Origin: Coprothermobacterota bacterium | GTDB lineage: Bacteria; Caldisericota; JANLFM01 | Length of the DNA: 42,643 nt | Direction of reading: 5' to 3' | Assembly (NCBI GenBank): GCA_026389455.1 | Contig: JAPLHV010000067.1 | Span: 53,432 to 96,074, forward strand | In this document: positions 15,910-25,433 of the stretch, one piece after another | Position numbering within the stretch: the first letter of the stretch is position 1 | Layout of the letters: every line of letters begins with the position of its first letter | The notes under the pieces: generated by a model | The model's input: only the letters and a program-made list of their open reading frames with translations | What the model was told of the DNA's origin: nothing | Database searches by the model: none | Program-made: the position numbers and the translations under genes

Positions 15910-16425
15910 ATGGGAAAAAACGGGATGAGCTCACAATGGAAGGACAGCCCGTCTGCGGAAGTCGGCGAGGCAGCAGCCGGATCTTATTTGTTGGTCTTCA
16001 GCATCGGCGATCGTCGCTGCGCCCTATCCCTGGCCGAGGTGGAACGCGTCGTGCGAGCAGCCGCGGTGACACCGCTTCCTCATCTGCCGGAGACAATCCT
16101 GGGGATGATCGACATCCAAGGAGAGGTCTTGCCGGTCATCGATCTCCGCGTCGTCCTGGGTCTTCCCGTGCAACCCCTTTCCCCTGGGGATCAATTTATC
16201 ATCGCTCACACTCCGGTGCGCCGCCTGACCTTGGTGATTGATCAAGCCCTGGAGGTTCATCATTGCTTACCTGAAAATGTGACTGATTCTTCGCATGTCT
16301 TTCCCGGAAGTGACCAAGTCAAGGCCATTCTGCGGGATGAGCAGGGGCTGATCCAGGTTCTCAACTTGGCTCAACTCCTGAACCAAGCGGAAGAGAAAGC
16401 CTTGACCCAGGCATTGGAGCCATGA
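15910..16425 (+). CDS. cheW: CheW-type adaptor 1 (WspB/WspD position)
   Basis: This 171-residue CheW domain reads YLLVFSIGDRRCALSLAEVERVVRA, LPHLPETILGMIDIQGEVLPVIDLRVVLG and a terminal AILRDEQGLIQVLNLAQLL. It would couple the receptor to the histidine kinase CheA at the inner face of the membrane. It is the first gene of the plus-strand chemosensory operon and overlaps cheR by four bases. ATG at 15910 has no strong ribosome binding site, and ATG at 15925 is an alternative. No clear promoter was found in the 110 bases upstream. Confidence 0.9.
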   Translation: MGKNGMSSQWKDSPSAEVGEAAAGSYLLVFSIGDRRCALSLAEVERVVRAAAVTPLPHLPETILGMIDIQGEVLPVIDLRVVLGLPVQPLSPGDQFIIAHTPVRRLTLVIDQALEVHHCLPENVTDSSHVFPGSDQVKAILRDEQGLIQVLNLAQLLNQAEEKALTQALEP

Positions 16426-18068
16426 TCAACCCTTCCCGAACAGTTGCGCCTCCCCTGACGCTGGAGCCCCGGCTCTTGGAAGACGTTGGCCAAGCTTTGT
16501 CGGGTGTTATCGGGCTGCAGTTCCCTGCGGAAAAGTACAGCGATTTGGAGCGCGGCTTGCGCTCAGCGGCTGCTGATTTCGGCTTTGCGAAAGAAGAGCC
16601 TTTTGCCCAGTGGTTGCAGGCAGCCACCCTCTCACCCGAACAGATCGGCCTCCTGGCCGGCCATCTCACCATCGGTGAAACCTTCTTTTTCCGTGACTCA
16701 GCAGCCTTCCAGGCTTTAGAAACGCAGATTCTTCCGGCACTATTGAAGGAGCAATCAGAGAACGGCCGGCGCTTGGTGATTTGGAGCGCAGGTTGCGCCA
16801 CGGGCGAAGAACCGTACTCCTTGGCCATCTTGCTCCACCGCCTGGGCGCTTTCAAGACAGGGTGGGATGTGCATATCCTGGGAACCGACCTCAACCCCTC
16901 CTTTCTACGAACCGCAGAAGTAGGAAGCTATGGCAACTGGTCCTTCCGCAACGCGCCCCCGTGGTTGAAGACGGATTGCTTCGTTGAAGAAAAACCGGGT
17001 CACTGGAGAATACTCCCCGTATTTCGAGAGAGGGTTCGTTTCGCCTCCTGGAACCTAGCGAGCCCAAGTTTTCCCTTCCACTTGTTGCAATCTGCGACAG
17101 TCCATCTTCTTCTCTGTCGAAACGTCATGATCTATTTCACCGAGACGGCTCGTGAACATGCCGCTACTCTCTTTCAGTGGGCTTTGGCCGACAATGGTTG
17201 GCTGGTCACCAGCCCCACCGAGACTTCGGTCAACCTGGCCCGCTTCTTTCGCCCGATCCTATTCGATGGTTTCCTCGGCTATCGAAAACACCCCTCCCAT
17301 GAAGCAGGGACATCGATCCCTGCTTTCGCGGGGGCAGATCCAACCGCGGTAGATGATAGCTCGCGTAGGGGCGGGTTTCAAACCCGCCCTCAAGACAGCC
17401 CGCGTAGGGGCGGGTTTCAAACCCGCCCTCAAGACAGCCCCCGGCAACAAGACAGCCCCCGGCAGGGTGTTCTGCCGAAAACGCCCCACGTCGCACCCAC
17501 TCTCCAGCCGCCACCCCATCGTCCCCACACGGTTCGCTACGAGAAGAGCCCCTCCGCAAGCGCTGGTTTGCAGGCTTCCGTTCCGCCGCAAGCAGAGGAG
17601 TTCTATCGTCAGGCACAGTACGGCGAGGCCATCGCCATCCTTCGGCAAGACAACAACCTGGAGCGAAGCCCTCGCGCTCTGGCGCTATTGGCACGCTGTC
17701 TGGCCAACCAGGGAGAGAAAGCCGAGGCGCTGAAGTGGTGCCGGCAAGCCGTCCTAAAAGATAAGCTGGATGCTCACGCGCATTATCTTCTGGCTGCCAT
17801 TTTGATCGAGCAAGGAGAGAAGGAGGAGGCTCTTTCCAGTCTGCGCAAAGCTCTTTACCTGGACCCTGGCTTCGTCATGGCTCATTATATGGTCGGCAAT
17901 CTCTTGCTTGAGGAGGGCCAAGCGCAGAAAGCGCACCGTCAATTTCAGCAAGCGCTCGGCTACCTGGAGCGATACGCTCCAGACCAGACCCTTCCCGAGG
18001 GAAGTGACTTGACCGCCGGCCGCTGGCTGGAGATCATTGCCCCCTTAGCCGTACAGGAGGAGCCCTGA
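16422..18068 (+). CDS. cheR: CheR methyltransferase with TPR domain (WspC-like)
   Basis: The 548-residue protein has an N-terminal CheR domain (about 10-80) and a SAM-dependent methyltransferase domain. The latter shows SAGCATGEEPYSLAIL near 122, GTDLNPSFLRTAEVGSYG near 160 and LCRNVMIYF near 232. Residues about 388-520 are TPR repeats rich in Ala and Leu. It methylates glutamates of the receptor to set adaptation. CheR with C-terminal TPRs is the WspC type. The linker (about 312-352) has been built from two REP-like palindromes and two or three 18-bp units, read as RRGGFQTRPQDSP and DSPRQ. It starts at ATG inside the end of the first cheW gene. Confidence 0.92.
   Translation: MINPSRTVAPPLTLEPRLLEDVGQALSGVIGLQFPAEKYSDLERGLRSAAADFGFAKEEPFAQWLQAATLSPEQIGLLAGHLTIGETFFFRDSAAFQALETQILPALLKEQSENGRRLVIWSAGCATGEEPYSLAILLHRLGAFKTGWDVHILGTDLNPSFLRTAEVGSYGNWSFRNAPPWLKTDCFVEEKPGHWRILPVFRERVRFASWNLASPSFPFHLLQSATVHLLLCRNVMIYFTETAREHAATLFQWALADNGWLVTSPTETSVNLARFFRPILFDGFLGYRKHPSHEAGTSIPAFAGADPTAVDDSSRRGGFQTRPQDSPRRGGFQTRPQDSPRQQDSPRQGVLPKTPHVAPTLQPPPHRPHTVRYEKSPSASAGLQASVPPQAEEFYRQAQYGEAIAILRQDNNLERSPRALALLARCLANQGEKAEALKWCRQAVLKDKLDAHAHYLLAAILIEQGEKEEALSSLRKALYLDPGFVMAHYMVGNLLLEEGQAQKAHRQFQQALGYLERYAPDQTLPEGSDLTAGRWLEIIAPLAVQEEP
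17366..17475. repeat. Compound insertion in cheR: two REP-like palindromes plus 18-bp units
   Basis: Two palindromes with GTAGG flanks lie at 17367-17390 and 17403-17427, each followed by CTCAAGACAGCCC. Units CCCCGGCAACAAGACAGC and CCCCGGCAGGGTGTTCTG follow. All are read in frame in the linker between the methyltransferase and TPR domains. This is one of two places where both repeat families sit together. Confidence 0.9.
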
Positions 18069-18592
18069 TGCCACCCAGCGACCCCCAGGAAACCCTTCGC
18101 CTGCGAGCCCAAGCGCTACGCCAAAAGCCGGCTCCGGTCGAGCAAGAAGGGGAATCCTTGCAAGCGCTCACTTTCCGTTTGGCCGATGAGCTGTATGGCC
18201 TGGAGACCGTTCATGTGCGGGAGGTGGTTCCCTTGCGCAGCCTGGTTCCTGTGCCCTGCACCCCTCCTTTTGTCCTCGGCTTGATCAACCTGCGGGGTCA
18301 GATCCTTTCCGTGGTGGACTTGCGCAGAATCTTCGGGATCCCGGCGGGAACCATCGAGGGAAACAACCCGGTGATTGTGGTCCAACGCGAGGGGATCGAG
18401 TTTGGTCTTCTGGCCGAGTCCGTGTTGGGGATTCGCAGCCTCCGCTTAGAAACCTTACAGGCCGATCTACCGACCTTAGGCGGAGTAGGCGCTGAGTTCC
18501 TGCGGGGGGTCACAGCGGAAGGCCTGATTCTGCTGGATGGCTTGAAACTGATCGGCAGCGCCCATCTGCTGGTGCAGGAGGAAGTCTTATGA
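18068..18592 (+). CDS. cheW: CheW-type adaptor 2
   Basis: This 174-residue CheW protein shows ALTFRLADELYGLETVHVREVV, PCTPPFVLGLINLRGQILSVVDLRRIFG and FGLLAESVLGIRSL, ending EGLILLDGLKLI. Two CheW proteins flanking cheR match wspB-wspC-wspD. Unlike the first CheW it has a ~35-residue charged N-terminal extension. The start overlaps the cheR stop by one base. The gene is followed by about 150 bases of repeats before the receptor gene. Confidence 0.9.
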   Translation: MPPSDPQETLRLRAQALRQKPAPVEQEGESLQALTFRLADELYGLETVHVREVVPLRSLVPVPCTPPFVLGLINLRGQILSVVDLRRIFGIPAGTIEGNNPVIVVQREGIEFGLLAESVLGIRSLRLETLQADLPTLGGVGAEFLRGVTAEGLILLDGLKLIGSAHLLVQEEVL

Positions 18593-18603
18593 GTCCGGTA
18601 TTA

Positions 18604-18692
18604 AGAACACCCTGCCGGGGGCTAATAAGATCCCAAAACGGGATCTTGACCCAGAACACCCTGCCGGGGGCTGTCAAGCTGCCGGGGGCTAA
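18604..18692. repeat. Two element copies with a stem-loop between cheW2 and the receptor gene
   Basis: Both copies begin AGAACACCCTGCCGGGGGCT. Between them is a perfect stem AAGATCCC-AAAAC-GGGATCTT at 18627-18647. The second copy has two units. The stem-loop is not followed by a T-run, so it is not a standard terminator. It may affect message stability within the operon. Confidence 0.8.
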
Positions 18693-18748
18693 TAACTTTG
18701 TGTGGCACTGCCATTTTTCCACCCCAAGAGAAGAAGGAGATAACTGAC

Positions 18749-20806
18749 GTGGACTCGACCGTGATTCGCCGGCAAAGAGGGTTGTTCAACAGCTTGCAGG
18801 TCCGACTGATGCTGATTTTCCTGGTCGTTACGCTGATTCCCATCGCCGCCATCGGGGTTCTGTCCTTCACCGATGCGCAAGCCATCCTCGAGGATCAGGC
18901 TTTCCAGAAACTGGAGGCGGTACGGGACACCAAAAAGGAACAAATTCTGGATAACTTCACTCAGCGCATCGCTCAAGCCGAGTTCGCGGCGGGGAGCGTC
19001 GAAACCGAGCAAGCGATGAGCTTGCTCCAACCCTACCACGAGGCTGCCCCGACCGATGGTTCGTTGAACGTCTCCACCCCCTCCTATCTGGCTCTCTACA
19101 ATCAGATCGACCCACTCTACCGCCCCTTCTTAGAAGCGATGCGCCTTCGCGACCTGCTGCTGATCTGCGGGTCTCACGGGCATGTGCTCTACAGCACCTC
19201 AAAAGAGAGCGACTTGGGAACCAACCTAGTCACCGGCCCCTACAAGGACAGCGGCCTGGCTCGACTATGGCAGAAAGTGCGCTCTACACGGAAAGCCGCC
19301 ATGGAGGACTTGAGCCAGTACGTCCCCTCCGGTGAACCGGCCCTCTTCGTGGGAGCTCCGGTGCTGGATAAGAACACTGGCGCAGTAACCAGCGTGGTGG
19401 TTCTTCAACTGGACAACGACCGCCTTACCGCTCTGGTCAGCCAGAAGGCCGGCATGGGGTCCAGCGGGGAAGTGGCAGTCTTCGGTCAGGACATGCAAAT
19501 GCGCTCGGACACCGCCAGGGGCGGCAAGATCCTGGAGACAAAAGTGGCCAGCCTGGCTGCCCAGGAGGCGCTGCAGGGGAAGACGGGCCATCTATTAGCC
19601 ACAGACTATCAAGGGAACCTGGCCCTGATCGCCTACACGAATCTAGGCTTGAAAGAGGTTCAAGGATTGGGCGCCGATTTCGACTGGGGGTTGGATGCCA
19701 AGATCGGCCAAGCTGAGGCCTATGCTTCGATCACGCTGCTGGGGAATCAGATCCTGCTGATCGCCGGCATCGCGGCGCTTATCGTTCTGCTGGTGGCCTT
19801 CTTCGCCGCCCGCTGGATCGCTTCCCCGATCCGATCGATGGCAATAGCGGCAGCGCGGGTCACCGAGGGAGACCTCACTGTGGAATCAATTTCCTCTCGT
19901 CGCAGCGATGAGATCGGCACACTCGCCCGCACTTTCAAGGGAATGGTGGAAGCGCTGCGTTTGCAGGTGCAGGCCATCTATGCCGGGGTCAACTCCTTGG
20001 CCTCCACCAGCGCGGAGATCCAAGCCACGGTCTCGCAATTGGCGGCCAGCGCCACCCAATCAGCGGCTGCCGTCAGCGAGACCACGGCGACAGTGGAAGA
20101 GGTGCGCCAGACAGCCAAGTTGGCCAGCCAAAAGGCGCGCCAGGTATCGGAGAGCACCCAGGAGGTGGCTCAGGTCTCCCAACGGGGTGAACAATCCGTC
20201 AACCAGGCGGCAGAGGCTATGAATCGGATCCGCGAGCAGATGAACTCTATCGCGGCCAGCATCCTTCGTCTCTCCGAGCAAAGCCAGGCCATCGGGGAGA
20301 TCATTGCTACGGTCAGCGATGTCGCCGAGCAATCCAACCTGTTGGCGGTAAATGCGGCCATCGAGGCGGCCAAAGCCGGGGAACAAGGCAAAGGCTTCGG
20401 CGTAGTGGCGCAGGAAATTCGCAATCTAGCCGAACAGTCCAAGCAGGCCACCACCCAAGTCCGTTCCATCCTTAACGACATCCAGAAAGCGACCAGCTCG
20501 GCAGCCATGATCACCGAACAGGGAAGCAAAGCAGTCGAGGCGGGCGTCCTCCTCTCCACTGAAGCCGGCCGGTCCATCTTGCAACTGGCCGGCGGAGTGG
20601 AGGAAACCGTGCAAGCAGCTACGCAGATCGCTGCCTCCAGCCAGGAACAGTTAATCGGGATGGAACAGACAGCGCAAGCCATGGAGAGCATCAAGCAGGC
20701 CAGCGCGGCCAATGTCGCCTCGACGAGGCAGTTGGAGACGGCTGCCAAAGATTTAAATGCGCTGGGCCGGCAGTTAAAGACATTGGCTGAACGGTACAAG
20801 GTCTAA
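18749..20806 (+). CDS. Methyl-accepting chemotaxis protein (receptor of the Wsp-like cluster)
   Basis: A transmembrane helix at about 19-38 is followed by a periplasmic sensor of nearly 290 residues (Cache-like by length and position). A second helix lies at 329-354, then a HAMP domain from 355 and a long coiled signalling domain. Its hairpin tip lies near 520, with [37 protein letters not shown]. It ends in ERYKV without a CheR-binding pentapeptide. I choose GTG at 18749, with AAGGAG nine bases upstream. An ATG 17 codons earlier lies in the repeat flank. The classical WspA has a small four-helix-bundle sensor, so this receptor probably senses something else, perhaps a small ligand. Confidence 0.9.
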   Translation: MDSTVIRRQRGLFNSLQVRLMLIFLVVTLIPIAAIGVLSFTDAQAILEDQAFQKLEAVRDTKKEQILDNFTQRIAQAEFAAGSVETEQAMSLLQPYHEAAPTDGSLNVSTPSYLALYNQIDPLYRPFLEAMRLRDLLLICGSHGHVLYSTSKESDLGTNLVTGPYKDSGLARLWQKVRSTRKAAMEDLSQYVPSGEPALFVGAPVLDKNTGAVTSVVVLQLDNDRLTALVSQKAGMGSSGEVAVFGQDMQMRSDTARGGKILETKVASLAAQEALQGKTGHLLATDYQGNLALIAYTNLGLKEVQGLGADFDWGLDAKIGQAEAYASITLLGNQILLIAGIAALIVLLVAFFAARWIASPIRSMAIAAARVTEGDLTVESISSRRSDEIGTLARTFKGMVEALRLQVQAIYAGVNSLASTSAEIQATVSQLAASATQSAAAVSETTATVEEVRQTAKLASQKARQVSESTQEVAQVSQRGEQSVNQAAEAMNRIREQMNSIAASILRLSEQSQAIGEIIATVSDVAEQSNLLAVNAAIEAAKAGEQGKGFGVVAQEIRNLAEQSKQATTQVRSILNDIQKATSSAAMITEQGSKAVEAGVLLSTEAGRSILQLAGGVEETVQAATQIAASSQEQLIGMEQTAQAMESIKQASAANVASTRQLETAAKDLNALGRQLKTLAERYKV

Positions 20807-20813
20807 CCGGATA

Positions 20814-23177
20814 ATGATCGAGGAAGAGCAGTTTCTGGCCAAACTGTGGGAGACCTTCCAGGTGGAAGCTGAGGAACATTTGCAAGCCATCGCCGATGCC
20901 CTCCTCCGCTTGGAACAGAGCCCTCCCCCGGCAGAAACAGCTTCCCTGGTCGAACAAGCTTTTCGGGAGATGCACAGCTTGAAGGGGGCAGCCCGAGCCG
21001 TTAACCTGGGAGAAGCAGCAACCCTTTGCCAGTCCATGGAGACCACTTTAGCGGATTGGAAGAAAGGCCGGCTTTCTCCTGAACCGTCCCTCTTTGATCA
21101 GTTGCATCGAGGGTTGGATCAAGTTCGCGCTCTTCTCACCATCGCTCCTACCGTCATCGCTCCTACCGTCAGAGAACCTGCTCCCATGATAGAGCCCGAA
21201 GAACAGACTCCTGTTTTCCCACCGGATCAATCTACTCCGATCAACCGGGAAGGGCCTCTTCCACCTGGTCTATTGAATGCGGTCCATGGTCCAATATCCC
21301 GAGTCCCGGGTCAAAGAGATCTTGGACCCCAGACCAATGAAGCTCCACTCTTTCACGCCCCCTCCTTCTCCGAGACCATTCGCGTATCAGCCACCAAATT
21401 GGACCAACTTCTATTGGAGGCAGAGGAACTGCTCTCCGCCAAATTGGCTTGGAGTCAACGGACGGGAGATTTGCGGGAGATCCTCGTTCTCCTGGAACAG
21501 TGGCGAAAGGAACAAAGAGCCTCTTCGCTGGTGTGCCCAGCTTCGCAGGAAACCCTGCATCGGAACGCAGGCTCCCCGGCGACAAGCAAATCCGGTTCCT
21601 TGCGGGAATGGGATCAGAATGTGCAAGCTACTCTCGCTTCTCGCCTGGCTTCGCTCGAGTTGGCCATGCAGGAGGATGTCCGTTTCTTGTCGGGAATGGT
21701 GGATCAGTTGCTGGAGGAGGCCAAGAAACTCCTTCTCCTGCCTTCTGCCACGCTGCTGAGCATCTTCCCGAAGCTGGTCCGGGATCTCTCCCGAGAACAG
21801 AAGAAAGAAGTGGAACTGCGCATCCAAGGGGGGGAGGTTGAGATCGACAAACGCATCCTGGAGGAGATCAAGGATCCCCTCATCCACCTCTTGCGCAATG
21901 CCATTGATCATGGCGTCGAACTCCCGGAAAGCCGCATCGCCGCGGGCAAGCCTTCCACCGGGACGATTCGCCTTCATGTCACCCAAGTGGGAAACAAGGT
22001 AGAAGTGCTGGTGGCTGACGACGGAGCAGGGATCGATCCGCGTCAAGTGCTGGCCTCAGCCGTCTCCCACGGTCTGCTTGGCGAGGAAGAAAGCCAAACG
22101 CTCTCCGAAAGGGAGGCAATGGAGCTGGTATTCCGCTCTGACGTCAGCACCAAGGAGAGGGTCACAGAGATCTCCGGCCGCGGCCTGGGCTTGGCCATTG
22201 TGCGTGAAGGAGCGGAAAAGTTGGGGGGCCAGGCCTCGGTAGAAAGCAAGCTCGGGCAAGGTTCCTCCTTCCGCCTCTTGTTGCCCATTACCCTGGCCCG
22301 TTTCCGTGGCGTGCTGGTCAGTGCCGACGGGAGAATGCTGGTGATCCCCACGGCTTATGTCGAGCGCGTACTGCGCGTCCGCCAGGAAGAGGTGCATAAG
22401 GTGGAGGGCAAAGAGATGCTGGCTTTGGGGGAGGAACCTCTTGCTTTGGTGCGTCTGGCGGATGTCCTGGAGTTCGTTTCCACTGTCCCTGAAACCGTAC
22501 CGGCCGCAATTTTCCCGGTCTTGATCCTCACCGCGGCGGGGGAACGGATCGCCTTCCAGGTCGACCAGGTCCACTCCGAACAAGAGGTGCTGGTGAAAAG
22601 CCTGGGCAAACAACTGGCCCGGGTGCGCAACGTGGCCGGAGCCACTGTTTTGGGAACAGGCCGGATTGCCCCTATCCTCAACGTCCCCGACTTGCTGAAA
22701 TCCGCCAGGATCACGCTGCCGCGGGCTGTCGCCCTGCCGGGGGCTATCGAGCTGCCGCGGGCTAAGATGGCCGGGACGGCTCCCCGCCAGGAGCCTGTGG
22801 CAACAAAACGCCGACGGGCTTCGATCCTGGTGGTGGAGGACTCGATCACCTCGCGCATGTTGCTGAAAAACATCCTGGAAGCAGCGGGCTATTCCGTGCG
22901 CACAGCCGTGGACGGGATGGATGGCTGGACCGCCCTCAAGAGCGAACCTTCCGATCTGGTGGTTAGCGATGTCGATATGCCGCGCATGGACGGCTTCGCT
23001 TTGACCCAAGCCATCCGCGGCGATCCGAAAGTCAGTAACCTGCCGGTTGTCCTGGTGACCGGGAAGGAGACCCGAGAAGACCGCGAGCGGGGGATCGACG
23101 CTGGGGCGAACGCCTACATCATCAAGAGCAGCTTCGACCAGGGCAACCTGTTGGAGGTCATCCGCGGCTTGCTATGA
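20814..23177 (+). CDS. cheA: Hybrid CheA histidine kinase with C-terminal receiver (WspE-like)
   Basis: The domains in order are HPt with phospho-acceptor His54 (MHSLKGAARAV), a Pro-rich linker, the dimerisation region, and the ATPase with N box LLRNAIDHGVELPE (near 362), ADDGAGID (near 402) and GRGLGLAIV (near 457). A CheW-like domain (about 492-630) and a receiver (669-785) with acceptor Asp near 719 (SDVDMPRMDG) follow. CheA fused to a receiver is the WspE/FrzE arrangement. No P2 domain is evident. The linker before the receiver (about 633-651) reads LPRAVALPGAIELPRA, which comes from 18-bp units. The kinase would phosphorylate its own receiver, CheB and the two REC-GGDEF proteins. Confidence 0.93.
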   Translation: MIEEEQFLAKLWETFQVEAEEHLQAIADALLRLEQSPPPAETASLVEQAFREMHSLKGAARAVNLGEAATLCQSMETTLADWKKGRLSPEPSLFDQLHRGLDQVRALLTIAPTVIAPTVREPAPMIEPEEQTPVFPPDQSTPINREGPLPPGLLNAVHGPISRVPGQRDLGPQTNEAPLFHAPSFSETIRVSATKLDQLLLEAEELLSAKLAWSQRTGDLREILVLLEQWRKEQRASSLVCPASQETLHRNAGSPATSKSGSLREWDQNVQATLASRLASLELAMQEDVRFLSGMVDQLLEEAKKLLLLPSATLLSIFPKLVRDLSREQKKEVELRIQGGEVEIDKRILEEIKDPLIHLLRNAIDHGVELPESRIAAGKPSTGTIRLHVTQVGNKVEVLVADDGAGIDPRQVLASAVSHGLLGEEESQTLSEREAMELVFRSDVSTKERVTEISGRGLGLAIVREGAEKLGGQASVESKLGQGSSFRLLLPITLARFRGVLVSADGRMLVIPTAYVERVLRVRQEEVHKVEGKEMLALGEEPLALVRLADVLEFVSTVPETVPAAIFPVLILTAAGERIAFQVDQVHSEQEVLVKSLGKQLARVRNVAGATVLGTGRIAPILNVPDLLKSARITLPRAVALPGAIELPRAKMAGTAPRQEPVATKRRRASILVVEDSITSRMLLKNILEAAGYSVRTAVDGMDGWTALKSEPSDLVVSDVDMPRMDGFALTQAIRGDPKVSNLPVVLVTGKETREDRERGIDAGANAYIIKSSFDQGNLLEVIRGLL
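22713..22763. repeat. Three 18-bp units in the CheA linker
   Basis: Units CTGCCGCGGGCTGTCGCC, CTGCCGGGGGCTATCGAG and CTGCCGCGGGCTAAG lie in frame between the CheW-like and receiver domains. Confidence 0.85.
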
Positions 23178-23193
23178 GGAGAAAGCTACTCCC

Positions 23194-24276
23194 ATGATCC
23201 GGGTCTTGATCGTTGATGATTCGCCAACCGCCCAGCAGCTCTTGAACCAATTGCTCTCCCAGGATTCAACCATTGAGGTGATCGGCATCGCCAAAGACGG
23301 GAAGGAAGCCCTTACTATGGTTTCTTCGCATCACCCCGACGTGGTGACGATGGATGTGGTGATGCCCGGCATCGATGGGATCGAGACAACCCGCACTTTG
23401 ATGGAGAACATGCCCCTGCCGATCATCGTGGTCAGCAGCGCCCTCAATCAAAAAGAGGTTAACCTCACCTTCCAAGCCTTGGCAGCCGGCGCCTTGGGAG
23501 TGGTGGAAAAACCGACCAGCGCATCGCTCAGCAGCGACTCCGGCAGGCGTCTGCTGCAGTTGGTGAAGGCGATGGCGGAAGTGAAGGTGGTGCGACGCCA
23601 CCCGAAATTAAGCCTGCCCTTGAGGATAGCGAATGGTCAAGCGGGCGGCACAACCCCGGCTCCGATCCTTGGCGCTCTGGAGAAACCAAGAAAGACCGGC
23701 TTTCGCGGCATCGCCATCGGCGCCTCCACCGGGGGGCCATCGATCCTGGCCCGCATCTTGAGCGAGCTGCCCGGGGATTTCCCCCTGCCCATCCTGATCG
23801 TGCAACACATCTCCCAGGGTTTCATCCAGGGGATGGTAGATTGGCTGAAAGACACCATCCACCTCTCAGTCGAGCTGGCACAACAGGCTGCCCCTCTTCT
23901 GCCGGGTCACGTCTACCTTGCGCCGGATGACCGGCAATTCGGATTAGATGCCGCAGATCGCGTCACCCTCAGCAAGGATCCTCCGGAGAATGATCTTCGG
24001 CCCTCGGTCTCCTTCCTCTTCCGCTCCGTCGCCAAGCAATGGGGCGCGCAGAGCATCGGCGTGCTGCTGAGCGGGATGGGCAGCGACGGCGCACGCGAGC
24101 TGGGAGCCATTCACCGGCAAGGCGGGGTGACGATCGCTCAAAACGAGGAGAGCTCTGCCGTGTTCGGCATGCCCGGCACTGCAGTGGCTTTGGGAGTCGT
24201 CGATTTTCTCCTGGGCCCGGAGCAGATCGTCACGATGCTGGAAAGCCTGGCCCATCAATCCATGTCTGGACGGTGA
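23194..24276 (+). CDS. cheB: CheB receptor methylesterase (WspF-like)
   Basis: The 360-residue protein has a receiver with acceptor Asp54 (VTMDVVMPGIDG) and a methylesterase domain. The catalytic triad lies in GASTGGPS (Ser near 176), VQHISQGF (His near 203) and GMGSDGARELG (Asp near 299). It removes methyl groups from the receptor when phosphorylated and resets the system. In Wsp systems the loss of this gene locks c-di-GMP synthesis on. GAGGAGAAAG precedes ATG. It lies between cheA and the first diguanylate cyclase gene. Confidence 0.95.
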   Translation: MIRVLIVDDSPTAQQLLNQLLSQDSTIEVIGIAKDGKEALTMVSSHHPDVVTMDVVMPGIDGIETTRTLMENMPLPIIVVSSALNQKEVNLTFQALAAGALGVVEKPTSASLSSDSGRRLLQLVKAMAEVKVVRRHPKLSLPLRIANGQAGGTTPAPILGALEKPRKTGFRGIAIGASTGGPSILARILSELPGDFPLPILIVQHISQGFIQGMVDWLKDTIHLSVELAQQAAPLLPGHVYLAPDDRQFGLDAADRVTLSKDPPENDLRPSVSFLFRSVAKQWGAQSIGVLLSGMGSDGARELGAIHRQGGVTIAQNEESSAVFGMPGTAVALGVVDFLLGPEQIVTMLESLAHQSMSGR

Positions 24277-24286
24277 GGATATCGAG

Positions 24287-25402
24287 ATGCAGTACACGCT
24301 GCCGCGGGCTGTCATGCTGCCGCAGGCTGAAATCATCCAAATTCTGGTCGTCGAGGATAGCCTTACCCAAGCAGCCATGCTGGAACACGTCTTAACGAGG
24401 GAGGGCTACCGAGTGGAGGTAGCCCGAGGAGGGCAGGAAGCGTTGGAAAGGCTGGCCGCCGGCCCGGCCCAACTGGTCATCTCCGACATTGTGATGCCGG
24501 AGATGGATGGTTTCGAGCTTTGCCGGAGGATACGGATCAATGAGAAGACACGCCCCATCCCGGTCATTTTGCTGACCTCATTGACCGACCCCAAGGACAT
24601 CATCCAGGGTCTGACCGCCGGGGCCAGTAATTTCATCACCAAGCCGTACCAGAATGAATATCTCCTGGAACGGGTTCGCAATGTCTTGGCTCACAAAACG
24701 CTTAAAGAAGAGGAGCCCTCGCGGATCGGCATGGAATTCATCATCAACGATCAGTCTCATCTTCTCTCGGCAGACAGGTTGCAGATTGTCGACCTTCTCT
24801 TGTCCACCTTCCAAACAGCGGTGCAAAAAAATCTCGAGCTGCAACGGGTCAACGAAGAACTGATGGAAGCCCAGCGCCGCTTGGCAGCTCAAGCGGAAGA
24901 GTTGCGCATGCTCTCCTTGACGGACGAGCTAACCGGCCTTCCCAACCGGCGGGCTTTCATTACTTTAGGCGACCATGAGTTGAGAGTAGCCCAACGCTCG
25001 GGTGAGTGGGTTTTTCTCCTCTATATGGATGTCGATCAATTCAAACAGATCAACGATGCGCTCAGCCACGCCGTCGGCGACCAGGCTTTGAAGGATGTCG
25101 CCACCGTGCTGCGGAACGCCTTTCGATCCTCCGACATCGTCGCTCGCATTGGTGGAGATGAATTTGTGGTGATGGTAAGCGGGGAAGAGGAAGATTTCCC
25201 TCTGGAAGCCGGTCAGCGTATGGCGGATGCAGTGAAGGTTTTCGCTGATCGCAACCCCCGTCCCTATCGCTTGAGCCTCAGCATTGGAAGCGCCAGCATG
25301 TCGCCTGGCCAAACGACCTCTCTTGATTCCTTGATGGAGAAAGCTGACCGAATGATGTATGAACAAAAGAGGAATCACCAGCAAAACCAGCGTGGATTGT
25401 GA
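24287..25402 (+). CDS. Response regulator with GGDEF domain, probable diguanylate cyclase 1 (WspR-like)
   Basis: This 371-residue protein has a receiver with acceptor Asp67 (VISDIVMPEMDG), a helical/coiled linker of about 80 residues and a GGDEF domain with intact RIGGDEFVVMV near 288. The RSSD inhibitory I-site lies four residues before the R of RIGGDEF. The parts are those of WspR: phosphorylation by CheA would promote synthesis of c-di-GMP. The first residues, MQYTLPRAVMLPQAE, come from 18-bp repeat units at 24296-24330, so the native start has been replaced. GTGAGGATATCGAG precedes the ATG. The next gene is a duplicate of this one. Confidence 0.93.
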   Translation: MQYTLPRAVMLPQAEIIQILVVEDSLTQAAMLEHVLTREGYRVEVARGGQEALERLAAGPAQLVISDIVMPEMDGFELCRRIRINEKTRPIPVILLTSLTDPKDIIQGLTAGASNFITKPYQNEYLLERVRNVLAHKTLKEEEPSRIGMEFIINDQSHLLSADRLQIVDLLLSTFQTAVQKNLELQRVNEELMEAQRRLAAQAEELRMLSLTDELTGLPNRRAFITLGDHELRVAQRSGEWVFLLYMDVDQFKQINDALSHAVGDQALKDVATVLRNAFRSSDIVARIGGDEFVVMVSGEEEDFPLEAGQRMADAVKVFADRNPRPYRLSLSIGSASMSPGQTTSLDSLMEKADRMMYEQKRNHQQNQRGL

Positions 25403-25433
25403 CTACCGGATTCCTCAAAATCAAAAATCTGAA

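Noticed and set aside
22056-23009. A 317-residue minus-strand open frame opposite cheA
   Set aside because: It is the antisense of the CheA ATPase, CheW and receiver parts and contains repeat translation.
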